Assembly (NCBI GenBank): GCA_026224825.1
Contig: JAMFRO010000016.1
Span: forward strand, 1-64,000
DNA: 64,000 nucleotides
Source: a bacterium
Lineage (GTDB): Bacteria; Pseudomonadota; Alphaproteobacteria; Acetobacterales; Acetobacteraceae
Reading direction: 5' to 3'
Shown here in pieces: positions 44,419 to 52,742 of this stretch. The notes beneath the pieces were generated by a model. The model did no database searches, was not told where the DNA came from, and was given only the letters and a program-made list of their open reading frames with translations. The position numbers and the translations under genes are program-made. Position 1 is the first letter of the stretch. The number at the start of each line of letters is the position of its first letter.

Positions 44419-44448
44419 AAAAGGGCGGCACCGGAGTGCCGCCCTTTT
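44419..44448. terminator. Intrinsic terminator downstream of the HSD-like SDR gene
   Basis: Perfect 13-bp stem AAAAGGGCGGCAC/GTGCCGCCCTTTT with loop CGGA. The symmetric A and T ends mean it can terminate in both directions. It ends the minus-strand SDR gene whose stop is at 44468. Confidence 0.88.
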
Positions 44449-44467
44449 CAGTAAATCGCGGCTGGTG

Positions 44468-45289
44468 TCAGCTCGCGGCGCCACTCATCATCGGGCGCAG
44501 GTCGATCTGCCCCGTGGTCACCCCACCCATGAAACCACCATCCACCGGCAGCACTACACCGTTGACATAGCTTGAGATTTCGCTGTTCAGGAAAACCAGC
44601 GCATTGGCCTGCTCCTGCGGTGTGGAGCGGCGGTCGATCGGCTGCATCGCGGTCTTCAACACGATATCCGCGGTCGCGGATTCGAATTCCTTCATCATCG
44701 GCGTCTGCGTCGGGCCGGGCAGCGTGCAGTTTATCCGTATACCCTTCTTGATCAGCGTGGACGACTGCAACATTGTCCAGACAATCACGAGTTCCTTCGA
44801 GAAGGAATAGCCCTCGTTGACGGCCTCGGGATGCGCTTCACACCATTTCAACGCCCCCTCAAACCCGGCCACGCTGATCAACTCGATCAGCAGCGGAATC
44901 CGGCGCGACCAGCCCAGCCCGCCGGTGGAGGAAATGCTGGCGATGGCACTGCCCTCGCCCATCAGGGGAATGACCGCCTCGGTGAGATGCTTGGTGCCAA
45001 TGTAATTCACCTTCATCACATCCAGCGGCGGGAAGGTCTGCGGCAGGCCGGCACAGTTGAACAGCGCATCAACCTTGCCCCCAATCTTTGCCACAGCCGC
45101 ATCGATGGAGGCCGGGTCGCGCAGGTCGATATTGTTGAAGGAGGCCAGGCTCAGCGCCGTCTCCTTATAATCGACCCCATGCACCTCGGCACCAAGCGAC
45201 ACCAGGGTGCGCGCCGTGGCCTCCCCCATGCCGGAAAAACAACCGCTCACAATAACGCGCTTGCCCGCGTAATTCAAAAAATCTGCCAC
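44468..45289 (-). CDS. SDR-family oxidoreductase, 3-alpha-hydroxysteroid dehydrogenase-like
   Basis: A 273-aa short-chain dehydrogenase. Features: KRVIVSGCFSGMGEATARTL (cofactor motif with SGxxSGxG), VHGVDYKE with Asp for NAD, NCAGLPQ, a Ser in ASISSTGG, a long insertion (LGWSRRIPLLIEL...WCEAHPE) before the catalytic YSFSKELV, and VLPVDGGFMGG near the C-terminus. The insertion before the Tyr motif resembles 3-alpha-hydroxysteroid dehydrogenase/carbonyl reductase proteins. Substrate assignment is tentative. The ATG is at 45289. Confidence 0.87.
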   Translation of the reverse strand: MADFLNYAGKRVIVSGCFSGMGEATARTLVSLGAEVHGVDYKETALSLASFNNIDLRDPASIDAAVAKIGGKVDALFNCAGLPQTFPPLDVMKVNYIGTKHLTEAVIPLMGEGSAIASISSTGGLGWSRRIPLLIELISVAGFEGALKWCEAHPEAVNEGYSFSKELVIVWTMLQSSTLIKKGIRINCTLPGPTQTPMMKEFESATADIVLKTAMQPIDRRSTPQEQANALVFLNSEISSYVNGVVLPVDGGFMGGVTTGQIDLRPMMSGAAS

Positions 45290-45403
45290 GTTAACCCCCT
45301 CACACGCCCCCGGACCTGACCAAAGAGCTCTGATTTACCCACGCAATCTTATACACACTGCCACCAACCCACCAAGACCACCCCCATCGCACCAGCGATC
45401 ACA

Positions 45404-45716
45404 CCAAGCCGCTTGTCGGGAAAGGAAAAGGCTGGGGCTCCGCCCCTGACCCCGCTGGGGCCGTCGTGCGCAGCACGCCTTCGGCGTGACGGCCCCAGAC
45501 CCCCATTAGCTTTTTAAGGATTTGGAGGGTGGGGTAATGCGCCCGCACACACTGGGGCCAAACGGCACCAACTATGCGGGCGCATTACCCCACCCTCCAA
45601 ATCCTAAAGTTACGGGATCCAAGGGCCTTTCGGCCCTTGGCGGGTCGTCACGCCGGAGGCGTGCTCCGCACGACGGCAGAGCCCTGGCCTTTTTCCTTCC
45701 CGTCAAGCGGCCTTGG
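45404..45716. repeat. Mirrored flanks of composite element copy 8 (amidohydrolase 3' end)
   Basis: Bases 45404-45420 (CCAAGCCGCTTGTCGGG) are an inverted near-copy of 45699-45716, which hold the last codons and stop (TCC AAG GCC GCT TGA) of the amidohydrolase. They differ by one base change and one indel, and the match extends through GGAAAA into the element. The mirrored copy lies in otherwise empty DNA on the far side of a 270-bp element. Bases 45290-45400 hold nothing else that I recognise. Confidence 0.75.
45426..45694. repeat. Composite gene-end palindromic element, copy 8
   Basis: Same modules and orientation as copies 4 and 9. The centre differs: perfect 31-nt arms at 45517-45547 and 45575-45605 (starting AGGATTTGGAGGGTGGGG) around a 27-nt loop. 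Right module: GGATCC, CAAGGGCC/GGCCCTTG, CACGCC/GGCGTG, CGTGC..GCACG, GAGCCCTGGCC and a T run. It follows the amidohydrolase stop on the minus strand and should terminate it. Confidence 0.88.
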
Positions 45717-47016
45717 AGTGTTCCTGCATCATGCGCATGATGTCGCCGGAGGTGATGGTGCGCGGGGTTTCGCCGGCGGCCAGCGGGGCGGCGCCGCCGT
45801 TGCTCTTGGGTGTGGTGTCCACGCCTTGTGCCGCGGCTTTGGCGCGCAGCGCGCCCACGGTCAGCTCCTCACGGCTGTGGTGTTCGAACAGGTCGAAATT
45901 AAACCAGCGCTGCGCATTGCCGTGCGTGATCTTCTCGATCTGGCGTTCATTGAGCACCTGCACCGTCTCCCACAGCCGCTCCGGCGCGTGTGGCCACAGG
46001 CTGTCTGAATGCGGGTAGTCGCATTCATAGGAAACATTATCCTCGCCGATCGCATCGAGGTTTTTCAGCCCGAACGCATCATCGATGAAGCAGTTGAGGA
46101 AGTGGCGTTTGAACACTTCCGACGGCTTCAGCCCCTTATAATCGGAATGGGTCCAGGCGTAGTGCTGGCCGTGGCTGAAATCGGCGCGCTCCATGAAATA
46201 CGGCACCCAGCCGATGCCGCCTTCGGAGAGGGCCAGCTTCAGGGTCGGGTAGCGGTTCAGCGCCTCCAGCGTCAGCCAGTCGGCCGCACCCACGGCGATG
46301 GACATCGGCATGGTGGTGATCCAGGCCTCGACCGGGGTTTCCATGGAGGCATGCGGCGCCGGGTTGCCGCCGCCGATATGCAGGCAGAGCACGATGTCCA
46401 GATCCGTCGCGGTCTTCCACATCGGCTCCCAACGGCTGTTATGGATGCTCGGCAGGCCGCGCGCGGTCGGGTTCTCGTTTATCGAGACGGCGTTGCAGCC
46501 CTTGGCCTTCAGGCGCTTCAGCTCGGCCACGGTGGCGTCGATGTCCCAGGTCGGCAGCAGGCCGCAGGGGATGAAGCGGCCGGGGTTGGAGCCGCACCAT
46601 TCATCCACATGCCAGTCGTTATAGGCACGTAAATGCACCAGCGCCTCGTCCTTGTTCGGCGCCAGAGTGAAGAGCCCGCCGTCAAAACCGGGGAAACTGG
46701 CGAAATTGAGCGAGGCGGCGATGCCGTTGATGTTCATATCGGCCACGCGCTCATTGGCATCGTAACAGCCGGTGCGTAGCTGGCTCAGCGCCGTCGGCTC
46801 CATGCCGTATTCATCCTTGGGCCGGCCAACCACGGCATTCAGCCCGGTGGAGGGGATTTTTTTTCCCTGGTATTCCCAATAATTCGTGCCCTTCGCGGTG
46901 GTGCGCAGTTTTGGCGCGGAGGCGTAAGCATCGCCTGTGAGGTGCTTGTCGAACACGGTCCCGGGCTCGGTGATGTGATCGTCAACACTGATGATCACCA
47001 GATCTTCCAATTTCAT
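45703..47016 (-). CDS. Amidohydrolase family 2 (ACMSD-like metal-dependent hydrolase)
   Basis: A 437-aa TIM-barrel amidohydrolase. The N-terminus has the family's D-H-x-E motif (IISVDDHITEPGTVFDKH), followed by CNAVSINENPT, LCLHIGGGNP (metal His), LALSEGGIGWVPYFMERAD and YECDYPHSDSLWPHAPE (catalytic Asp). Members decarboxylate or hydrolyse ring-cleavage products. The ATG at 47016 is preferred over a start 66 bp upstream because AAGGAGACATCTA precedes it. Its last codons are mirrored across element copy 8. Substrate unknown. Confidence 0.9.
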   Translation of the reverse strand: MKLEDLVIISVDDHITEPGTVFDKHLTGDAYASAPKLRTTAKGTNYWEYQGKKIPSTGLNAVVGRPKDEYGMEPTALSQLRTGCYDANERVADMNINGIAASLNFASFPGFDGGLFTLAPNKDEALVHLRAYNDWHVDEWCGSNPGRFIPCGLLPTWDIDATVAELKRLKAKGCNAVSINENPTARGLPSIHNSRWEPMWKTATDLDIVLCLHIGGGNPAPHASMETPVEAWITTMPMSIAVGAADWLTLEALNRYPTLKLALSEGGIGWVPYFMERADFSHGQHYAWTHSDYKGLKPSEVFKRHFLNCFIDDAFGLKNLDAIGEDNVSYECDYPHSDSLWPHAPERLWETVQVLNERQIEKITHGNAQRWFNFDLFEHHSREELTVGALRAKAAAQGVDTTPKSNGGAAPLAAGETPRTITSGDIMRMMQEHSKAA

Positions 47017-47158
47017 TAGATGTCTCCTTATTCTTGGTCGGTTCCGTAATTCGTTCCGTAATTCCCTTGGGGGCCCCCACACTCGTTCCGGCGTGGCGCG
47101 CCTTTTGCAGTTTGCTTACAACAAAAACCGTAACAACACCAGTTTTATCCCACCGCTT

Positions 47159-47875
47159 TTACCCTGTGCGCGCGGCGTCCCGATGGTGCCGCACCGCCAG
47201 CGCAATCAGCTCGGCCTCGGCATTCAGCAGATCGTCAATATAGCCCTGCACCCGGTCGGTGCCGATATCCCTCAAATTCGTGTGGAAAATCGGGTTGGTG
47301 GTAATCGCCGCCAGCCGCTCGAACCCGGTGAGCAGCACCGTCGCGCAATTGCCGGCCGGCGTATTCAACTGTTCCGCCACCCCACCCATCTGCAGAATCA
47401 ACAGCTCGATCAGCGGGAGCGACACACGGTTGCGGTACTGCAGAAACCGCGCATCGCCCGCATCCTCAAAACTGTTGCGCAAATGCAGAACGCGCGAGTG
47501 GCGCCGCCAGAACTGATAATGCGCGTGCAGAAACCCTTGCGTGTCCACCTGCAGCGCATCATCGGACCAGCGTGCCCGCAAGCGGTCGACAAAGGCCGAA
47601 TCCGCGCCATCCATCACCCGCGTCAGCACCGCCAGCACCAAATCTCCCAGGTTGGGGAAATACAGATACAGCGTCGTCATCCCCACCGCGGCCTCGCGCG
47701 CCACGCTGGACAAAGTGACAGGCGCATCCTTGCAGGAAGCCTCGATCAGCCGCAGTGCCGTCACCAGAATCCGCTCGCGCGTCTCCTGCCCCTTGCGGCC
47801 CAGGCGCTGGCCCAGCAGATTATACCCCGGCGGCGGCACCGGCTGCTGGGCGTTTATTACCTCATTGGCGACCAT
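47159..47875 (-). CDS. TetR-family transcriptional regulator
   Basis: A 238-aa regulator. The N-terminal helix-turn-helix spans residues about 30-80 (RERILVTALRLIEASCKDAP, LSSVAREAAVGMTTLYLYFP), followed by a helical ligand-binding domain. It lies between the amidohydrolase and the aldehyde dehydrogenase, all on the minus strand, and probably senses a pathway metabolite and controls these genes. It has no obvious operator in the 36-bp gap upstream. A long plus-strand open frame over this gene is a shadow. Confidence 0.92.
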   Translation of the reverse strand: MVANEVINAQQPVPPPGYNLLGQRLGRKGQETRERILVTALRLIEASCKDAPVTLSSVAREAAVGMTTLYLYFPNLGDLVLAVLTRVMDGADSAFVDRLRARWSDDALQVDTQGFLHAHYQFWRRHSRVLHLRNSFEDAGDARFLQYRNRVSLPLIELLILQMGGVAEQLNTPAGNCATVLLTGFERLAAITTNPIFHTNLRDIGTDRVQGYIDDLLNAEAELIALAVRHHRDAARTG

Positions 47876-47911
47876 ATCGCGCCGCCCCAGATCAGCGCCG
47901 CCCCCGCAACA

Positions 47912-49375
47912 TCACACCCCTTCGGCGATGGCCTTGGTTTCGAGATATTCATCGAAACCTTCCATGCCCCATTCCTTGCCGACACCGCTCTGCTTATACC
48001 CGCCGAACGGCAGATCCACGGCAATCGAGGCGCCGAGATTAACGCCCATCGTGCCGGTGCGGATGCGCCTGGCGATACGATTTGCCCGCGCCGAATCGGC
48101 CGAGATCACCATGCCGGAGAGGCCGAAATCGCTGTCATTGGCGATGCGGATGGCGTCGTCATCATCCTCGAACGCAATGACCACACCGACGGGCCCGAAA
48201 ATCTCCTCGCGCGCGATCTTCATGTCGTTGGTCACATCCGCGAAGAAGGTCGGCTCCACGAAGAACCCCGTGCCCTTATCGGTGGCAGCCTTGCCACCGG
48301 CAATCAACCTGGCACCCTCGGCCTTGCCGGCTTCGATATACCCCAGCACGCGCTCGCGCTGTTTCGCCGAAATCAACGGCCCCATCATCTGGCCGGGCGC
48401 ATCGGGATTGCCCCATTTGTCGCCGTAACCGGCGTAAGCGGCTTCCAGAATCGCCACCGCCTCGGCGTAACGGCTCTTCGGCACCAGCAGCCGCGTCAGC
48501 GTGGCGCAGCCCTGGCCCGCATGCGGGGTGACCATGCCCATCGCCACGGCCTGGGCGAAATTCGGCGCGTCCTCCAGCACGATGAGCGCCGATTTGCCGC
48601 CCAGCTCCAGGAACACCCGCTTCAGCGTCGCGGCACCCTTTTCCATAATGCGCCGGCCCACGCCGGTGGAGCCGGTGAAGGAGATCAGATCCACACGCTT
48701 ATCGGTCACCAGCAACTCGCCGGTCGCAACCGGGTCGGCACTCGTCACCACGTTGAGAACACCCGGCGGAAAGCCGATCTCGGCCGCCAGCTCACCCCAG
48801 ATGGCGCTGATAAGCGGTGTGTCGGGTGCCGGTTTGATGATCACGGTGCAGCCGGCCAGCAATGCCGGGATCACCTTGCCCACGGTAATATACAGCGGCA
48901 CGTTCCAGGGCGTGATCACCCCCACCACGCCCGCCGCTTCCTTCACCAGCGTGCGCCGGCTGGTGCCGACCCAGCCGGGACGGTCGCCCATCGATTTTTC
49001 CCATTCGATCTCGTCGAAAATCTTCAGCAGATCATCGATGAAGCTGAGCGGCATACCCACCTGCGGCCCCGCGACAAAACCCTGTGCCGCACCCACCTCA
49101 TGCTGCGCAAACGCCTTCAGCCTGTCGGCATTGGCCTTCAGCGCGTCGCCCAACTTCACCACCAGCGCGCGGCGCAATTCCTTATTGGTGGACCAATCGG
49201 TCTCATCAAACGCCCGCCTGGCCGCGGCAATCGCCTCGTCCATATCCGCCACCGAACCATCCGCCACCAGGGCGATCGGCTCAGCCGTCCACGGGCTGAT
49301 ATCCTGATAGGTCGCATTGCCCTCTGCGTTGCGCAGTTTACCGTCGATATAAAGCTTGGATTCAGGGAACAGCAT
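47912..49375 (-). CDS. Aldehyde dehydrogenase, NAD(P)-dependent
   Basis: A 487-aa ALDH-superfamily enzyme that oxidises an aldehyde to the acid. It has ITPWNVPLYITVGKVIPALL (cofactor site), FTGSTGVGRRIMEKGA, the general base VFLELGGKSALIV, the catalytic cysteine in PHAGQGCATLTRLLV, and EEIFGPVGVVIAFEDDDDA near the end. Normal length. It has the upstream SDR in the same direction (36-bp gap), suggesting alcohol-to-aldehyde-to-acid oxidation by the pair. The ATG at 49375 follows an AAGAGGAAAATTCACC site. Confidence 0.94.
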   Translation of the reverse strand: MLFPESKLYIDGKLRNAEGNATYQDISPWTAEPIALVADGSVADMDEAIAAARRAFDETDWSTNKELRRALVVKLGDALKANADRLKAFAQHEVGAAQGFVAGPQVGMPLSFIDDLLKIFDEIEWEKSMGDRPGWVGTSRRTLVKEAAGVVGVITPWNVPLYITVGKVIPALLAGCTVIIKPAPDTPLISAIWGELAAEIGFPPGVLNVVTSADPVATGELLVTDKRVDLISFTGSTGVGRRIMEKGAATLKRVFLELGGKSALIVLEDAPNFAQAVAMGMVTPHAGQGCATLTRLLVPKSRYAEAVAILEAAYAGYGDKWGNPDAPGQMMGPLISAKQRERVLGYIEAGKAEGARLIAGGKAATDKGTGFFVEPTFFADVTNDMKIAREEIFGPVGVVIAFEDDDDAIRIANDSDFGLSGMVISADSARANRIARRIRTGTMGVNLGASIAVDLPFGGYKQSGVGKEWGMEGFDEYLETKAIAEGV

Positions 49376-49411
49376 GGTGAATTTTCCTCTTGGATCGTTT
49401 TTGTAATTTAT

Positions 49412-50152
49412 TCAGCCCGGCACGCGCGACTGGTACTGCACCACGCCGACATGGATATCCTCCGGCAGATCGACCAATGTGCGGAACACAGCCAGCGTCG
49501 ACTGGTACTGGGTGATGCCGCGCTCACGCAGGTTCAGCCCGCGCCGCAACGCCTCCGTACCAAAGCGCATCGCCGCTTCAGGCTCCATCTCCAGCGACAT
49601 GCCAGGCCCCATCATCTGCCCGGCCCGCACCACGCTCACGCGAATGCCCTTGTCGTTCAGCTCCAGCGCCAGATGCTTCGAGAAGTTTTCCACCCCGGCC
49701 TTGGACGCCTGGTACACACCCAAATGCGGAAACGGCAGATCCACGGATTCAGAGCTGATATTGATGATGATCCCGCCACGGTTGAGCACCGGTATGGCCG
49801 AGCGCGCGCACAGAATCGGCCCGGCCAGATTGGCCAGCACCGCCGACAGGATCTGGTCATCCGTCGCTTCCTCGATCAGGAAGGGATGAAAAATCGCGGC
49901 ATTATTGATCAGTACATCGATCTTCGGATGGGTCTTGGCAATGGTCTCAAACGCCGCCCGCACCGAGTCAGGCTTGCCGACATCGCAGGCCACAGCCAGC
50001 GCCCGCTCGCCAATGGCATCGGCAACTTCCTTCACCTTGTCGAACTTGCGCCCAAGCAGCACGACATGATCGCCGCCCTCAGCAAAGAACTGCGCCAGCG
50101 CCCGCCCCAACCCGCCATTGGCGCCCGTAATCGCTATAACCTTGCCGGCCAT
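49412..50152 (-). CDS. SDR-family oxidoreductase
   Basis: A 246-aa short-chain dehydrogenase: KVIAITGANGGLGRALAQFF, NNAAIFHPFL in place of NNAG, INISSES with the catalytic Ser, and YQASKAGVENFSKHLALEL with Tyr and Lys. The start is ATG 50152 (MAGKV), preceded by TTGGGGATGACG; ATG 50158 is also in frame. It is the first gene of the SDR-ALDH-TetR series. The upstream side is element copy 9, then the divergent IclR regulator. Confidence 0.9.
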   Translation of the reverse strand: MAGKVIAITGANGGLGRALAQFFAEGGDHVVLLGRKFDKVKEVADAIGERALAVACDVGKPDSVRAAFETIAKTHPKIDVLINNAAIFHPFLIEEATDDQILSAVLANLAGPILCARSAIPVLNRGGIIINISSESVDLPFPHLGVYQASKAGVENFSKHLALELNDKGIRVSVVRAGQMMGPGMSLEMEPEAAMRFGTEALRRGLNLRERGITQYQSTLAVFRTLVDLPEDIHVGVVQYQSRVPG

Positions 50153-50222
50153 CGTCATCCCCAAAAAATTTTTGCGCCGCACAGATGACATCGACAACCC
50201 CACGGCGGCAATGCCCCGGCCA

Positions 50223-50501
50223 TCGCGGCGGCGATACCTAAAAAGGCTGGGGCTCCGCCCCTGACCCCGCTGGGGCCGTCGTGCGCAGCACGCCTCCGGC
50301 GTGACGGCCCCAGACCCCCATTAGCTTTAAGGGTTTGAAAGGGGCCTGCCTCCGTCGCGTGTGGCGACTGGGTGGCAGGCCCCTTTCAAACCCTTAAGTT
50401 ACGGGATCCAAGGGCCCTTCGGCCCTTGGCGGGTCGTCACGCCGGAGGCGTGCTTCGCACGACGGCAGAGCCCTGGCCTTTTTAGATACCGTCGCCGCGA
50501 G
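50223..50501. repeat. Mirrored flanks of composite element copy 9
   Basis: Left flank 50223-50239 and right flank 50484-50501 are inverted near-copies (TCGCGGCG, then CG, then a TA-CT end), differing by three transitions. Both read as a possible gene end whose TAA overlaps the element's A run. No intact gene ends here now. These could be leftovers of a lost gene's 3' end. Confidence 0.6.
50240..50483. repeat. Composite gene-end palindromic element, copy 9
   Basis: Complete copy, module order as in copies 4 and 8. The central hairpin has perfect 22-nt arms at 50329-50350 and 50374-50395 (AAGGGTTTGAAAGGGGCC...) around a 23-nt loop. The partial copy at window position 1-127 has the same core. 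It is the only copy between two divergent gene starts (SDR and IclR), which is atypical for a terminator. No other gene is seen in the 434-bp gap. Confidence 0.87.
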
Positions 50502-50586
50502 AACCGAGACCCCGTCATTTTTCTGTTGACTATGCTTGGACTCAGGCAGATGGTGTGCCCATATAAAAGCCGGAGGGAATACGGTT

Positions 50587-51390
50587 ATGGCCATAGCGCT
50601 CGAACCGAATAAAGCCAAGATCGCCAAGCGTGTTATTGAAGTCTTTGAATTCTTTAATGAAAATGCCCAGCAGGCGACGGTGATGGACATTGTCCGCCGT
50701 TATGGCAGGCCGCAATCCAGCACGTCTGAGCTGCTGGCCACGCTGGTGGAGATGGGTTTGCTTTATAAGGATTCCCGCTCGCGCTATTATTCCCCCACCC
50801 CGCGCCTGGCGGCATTGGGCATTTCGGCCCAGCCTGAGATCATCCGCAACGGTCATCTTTTTGCGTTCATGGACCGTCTGGCCCAGACCACGCGCAACAG
50901 CGTGGCGTTGTTCGGCATGGTCGGCACGCAGGTGCAAATTTTCCGCCTCTCAGCGGGTCCGGAGCCGGTGTTGCGTGACATCGGCTACGGCGCCTGCGAG
51001 CAGCTTGCCGCCAGCGCCGCCGGGCTCTTGCTCCTCTCCACCATGCCGGCCGAGCAGGCCAGCCGCATCCTCTGGCGCCTTAATGCCGAGGCGCCGCTTG
51101 AGCAAAAATTCAACCCTGTGGAAACCCGCGAGCAGGTTGCCGCCATGCGCCGCCAGGGCCACGCCAGCGGCCCCGCCGGTTTTTGTCCAGGCGTGCAGAT
51201 GGCCGCCACCCTCCTGCCCCGCACCGGCACCGAACGCCCGCTGGCGCTCGGCATGCTGTACCCGGCCGCCGCCACGGTGGATGCCGAGGCGCTGGTCGCC
51301 ACCATGAACCGCAGCCTCGCCCAATGCAGCGCGCCGAGCGAGGCCGATTTCCCGGCGGCGTCCGCAGCACCGTTTATGATGGCGGTCTGA
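50587..51390 (+). CDS. IclR-family transcriptional regulator
   Basis: A 267-aa regulator with an N-terminal winged helix (IAKRVIEVFEFFNENAQQATVM, DIVRRYGRPQSSTSELLATLVEMGLL at about residues 10-65) and an effector-binding domain from about residue 85. IclR proteins often control aromatic or acid catabolism. The ATG at 50587 follows GCCGGAGGGAATACGGTT; the frame is open 17 codons further up without a good site. Its last 17 bp overlap the convergent CoA-transferase gene. Confidence 0.88.
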   Translation: MAIALEPNKAKIAKRVIEVFEFFNENAQQATVMDIVRRYGRPQSSTSELLATLVEMGLLYKDSRSRYYSPTPRLAALGISAQPEIIRNGHLFAFMDRLAQTTRNSVALFGMVGTQVQIFRLSAGPEPVLRDIGYGACEQLAASAAGLLLLSTMPAEQASRILWRLNAEAPLEQKFNPVETREQVAAMRRQGHASGPAGFCPGVQMAATLLPRTGTERPLALGMLYPAAATVDAEALVATMNRSLAQCSAPSEADFPAASAAPFMMAV

Positions 51391-52684
51391 GACCAGCCAG
51401 AATTTTCGCGGTGTCGGCACCCAGCGCTGCTGCTGGGCGATGGGGTGCACGCAACCTGTAGAGCGGCGCCTCATCGGAATCGGCCAGCGCCTGCCAGTGC
51501 CGCAGCTCTTCGCCATGTGCCCTGTGCAACCCGCAGGCATGGGCAATCACCGCGCTCAGTGCCAGCGAGACCAGCCGCCCGCCGCCGGCGCGAAAACTCG
51601 CCCAGCCGGCGAAAGCGGCGGTGATGCCGGTGAGCGGATCGGCAATCGCGTCGCCCGCGCATAAAGCCTCGCCCCAGCCTTGCCGCATCGCCGCGGTTAA
51701 CCCCCCCGCCACCGCCGCGTCATCGCCAAAACCAATCCAATTCGCCGCCTCCCCTGTCCGGCCATGCGCCGTAATGGAAAGCCAGGTCGCCCCACGCCGC
51801 ACTTCTGCCGCCGCATCTATGCCCAACCCCGCCAGCGCCCGGGGCCGTGCGCTTTCGATGACGATATCCGCCGTCCGCACCAGCCTGCGCAAAACCCGCA
51901 AATCCGCCGCATCGGTAAAATCCAGCGCCACGCTCGCCTTGCCCGCGTTGAGCAGATCGTAAAATCCCGGCGAACCACCCCGCGCCCCATCCGGCCGCCG
52001 CACGCTCTCCACCTTCACCACTTGCGCCCCGGCGGCGGCGAGCAGCGCGCCTGCCAGCGGCCCGGCCCAAAGAGCGGATAAATCCACCACCAGCGGCACA
52101 GCATCGCGCGGCTGCGGTGGCGCCAACTGCGCCATGCTGAACGGGACGGATGGCGCCGCCACATCCTGGTCCAGCGCAATCGCCAAGCCCAGAAGCCTGC
52201 CCTGTTCCAGTATTTCCGCGCCCGGCCGCGTTGCCACAATGCGCTGAAGCGCCGCCCAATCCGCGGCCGCCTCACCCAGCAGTGCGGGCACCAGCTCCCA
52301 ATCATCTTGGCGGGGCAGGTTGAGCGCGATACGGCCATCGGCCGTGTCCAACAAATGGCAACTGCCATTGGCTGAAACCGTTCCCTGTCGCGCGAGGGCA
52401 AAAATCCGCGCCCGCTCGCCCAGCAGCAGCGCCCCATTCTCCGGCAGGTCCGCCCCGGGCGCCACCGCTTGCAGCGCCGCCAGCGCGCCATCGGCCGCAG
52501 CGGTCAGCGCCACCGGCGCCACCAGCCCCGGCCCATCCGCCCGGCCGGTCACCGCCATCAACCCCGCCCGGCGCCAGGCCAAAGCCGGATGGTCACTGGC
52601 AACAGCCACGCCCGGCAGGCCGAACAGCCGCAGCAGCGCTGTAGCATGCGCCGTCGCCAGCCCCATTCCGTCAAACCCGTTCAT
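51374..52684 (-). CDS. CaiB/BaiF (family III) CoA-transferase-like protein with N-terminal extension
   Basis: A 436-aa protein. Residues from about 195 onward match the start of family III CoA-transferases (VVDLSALWAGPLAGALLAAA, then QVVKVES, PRALAGLGID). The family segment that holds the catalytic aspartate reads RLVSLALSAVIAH here, without a clear Asp. About 185 residues precede the domain and the C-terminus is short. It may be a divergent or inactive member, or half of a larger complex. ATG at 52684. It is divergent by 58 bp from an equally unusual enoyl-CoA hydratase. Confidence 0.78.
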   Translation of the reverse strand: MNGFDGMGLATAHATALLRLFGLPGVAVASDHPALAWRRAGLMAVTGRADGPGLVAPVALTAAADGALAALQAVAPGADLPENGALLLGERARIFALARQGTVSANGSCHLLDTADGRIALNLPRQDDWELVPALLGEAAADWAALQRIVATRPGAEILEQGRLLGLAIALDQDVAAPSVPFSMAQLAPPQPRDAVPLVVDLSALWAGPLAGALLAAAGAQVVKVESVRRPDGARGGSPGFYDLLNAGKASVALDFTDAADLRVLRRLVRTADIVIESARPRALAGLGIDAAAEVRRGATWLSITAHGRTGEAANWIGFGDDAAVAGGLTAAMRQGWGEALCAGDAIADPLTGITAAFAGWASFRAGGGRLVSLALSAVIAHACGLHRAHGEELRHWQALADSDEAPLYRLRAPHRPAAALGADTAKILAGLRPPS

Positions 52685-52742
52685 CACGCCATGTTAAGCG
52701 AAACCCTGTCCCCGCTCCATGCTTGGCGCTACTCTCCTGGCC

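Noticed and set aside
46991-50188. Long plus-strand open frame (over 1000 codons) antisense to TetR, ALDH and SDR genes
   Set aside because: It spans three recognisable genes of the other strand; its translation is His/Arg/Gln-rich without any motif. In GC-rich DNA the antisense frame is often open by codon bias.
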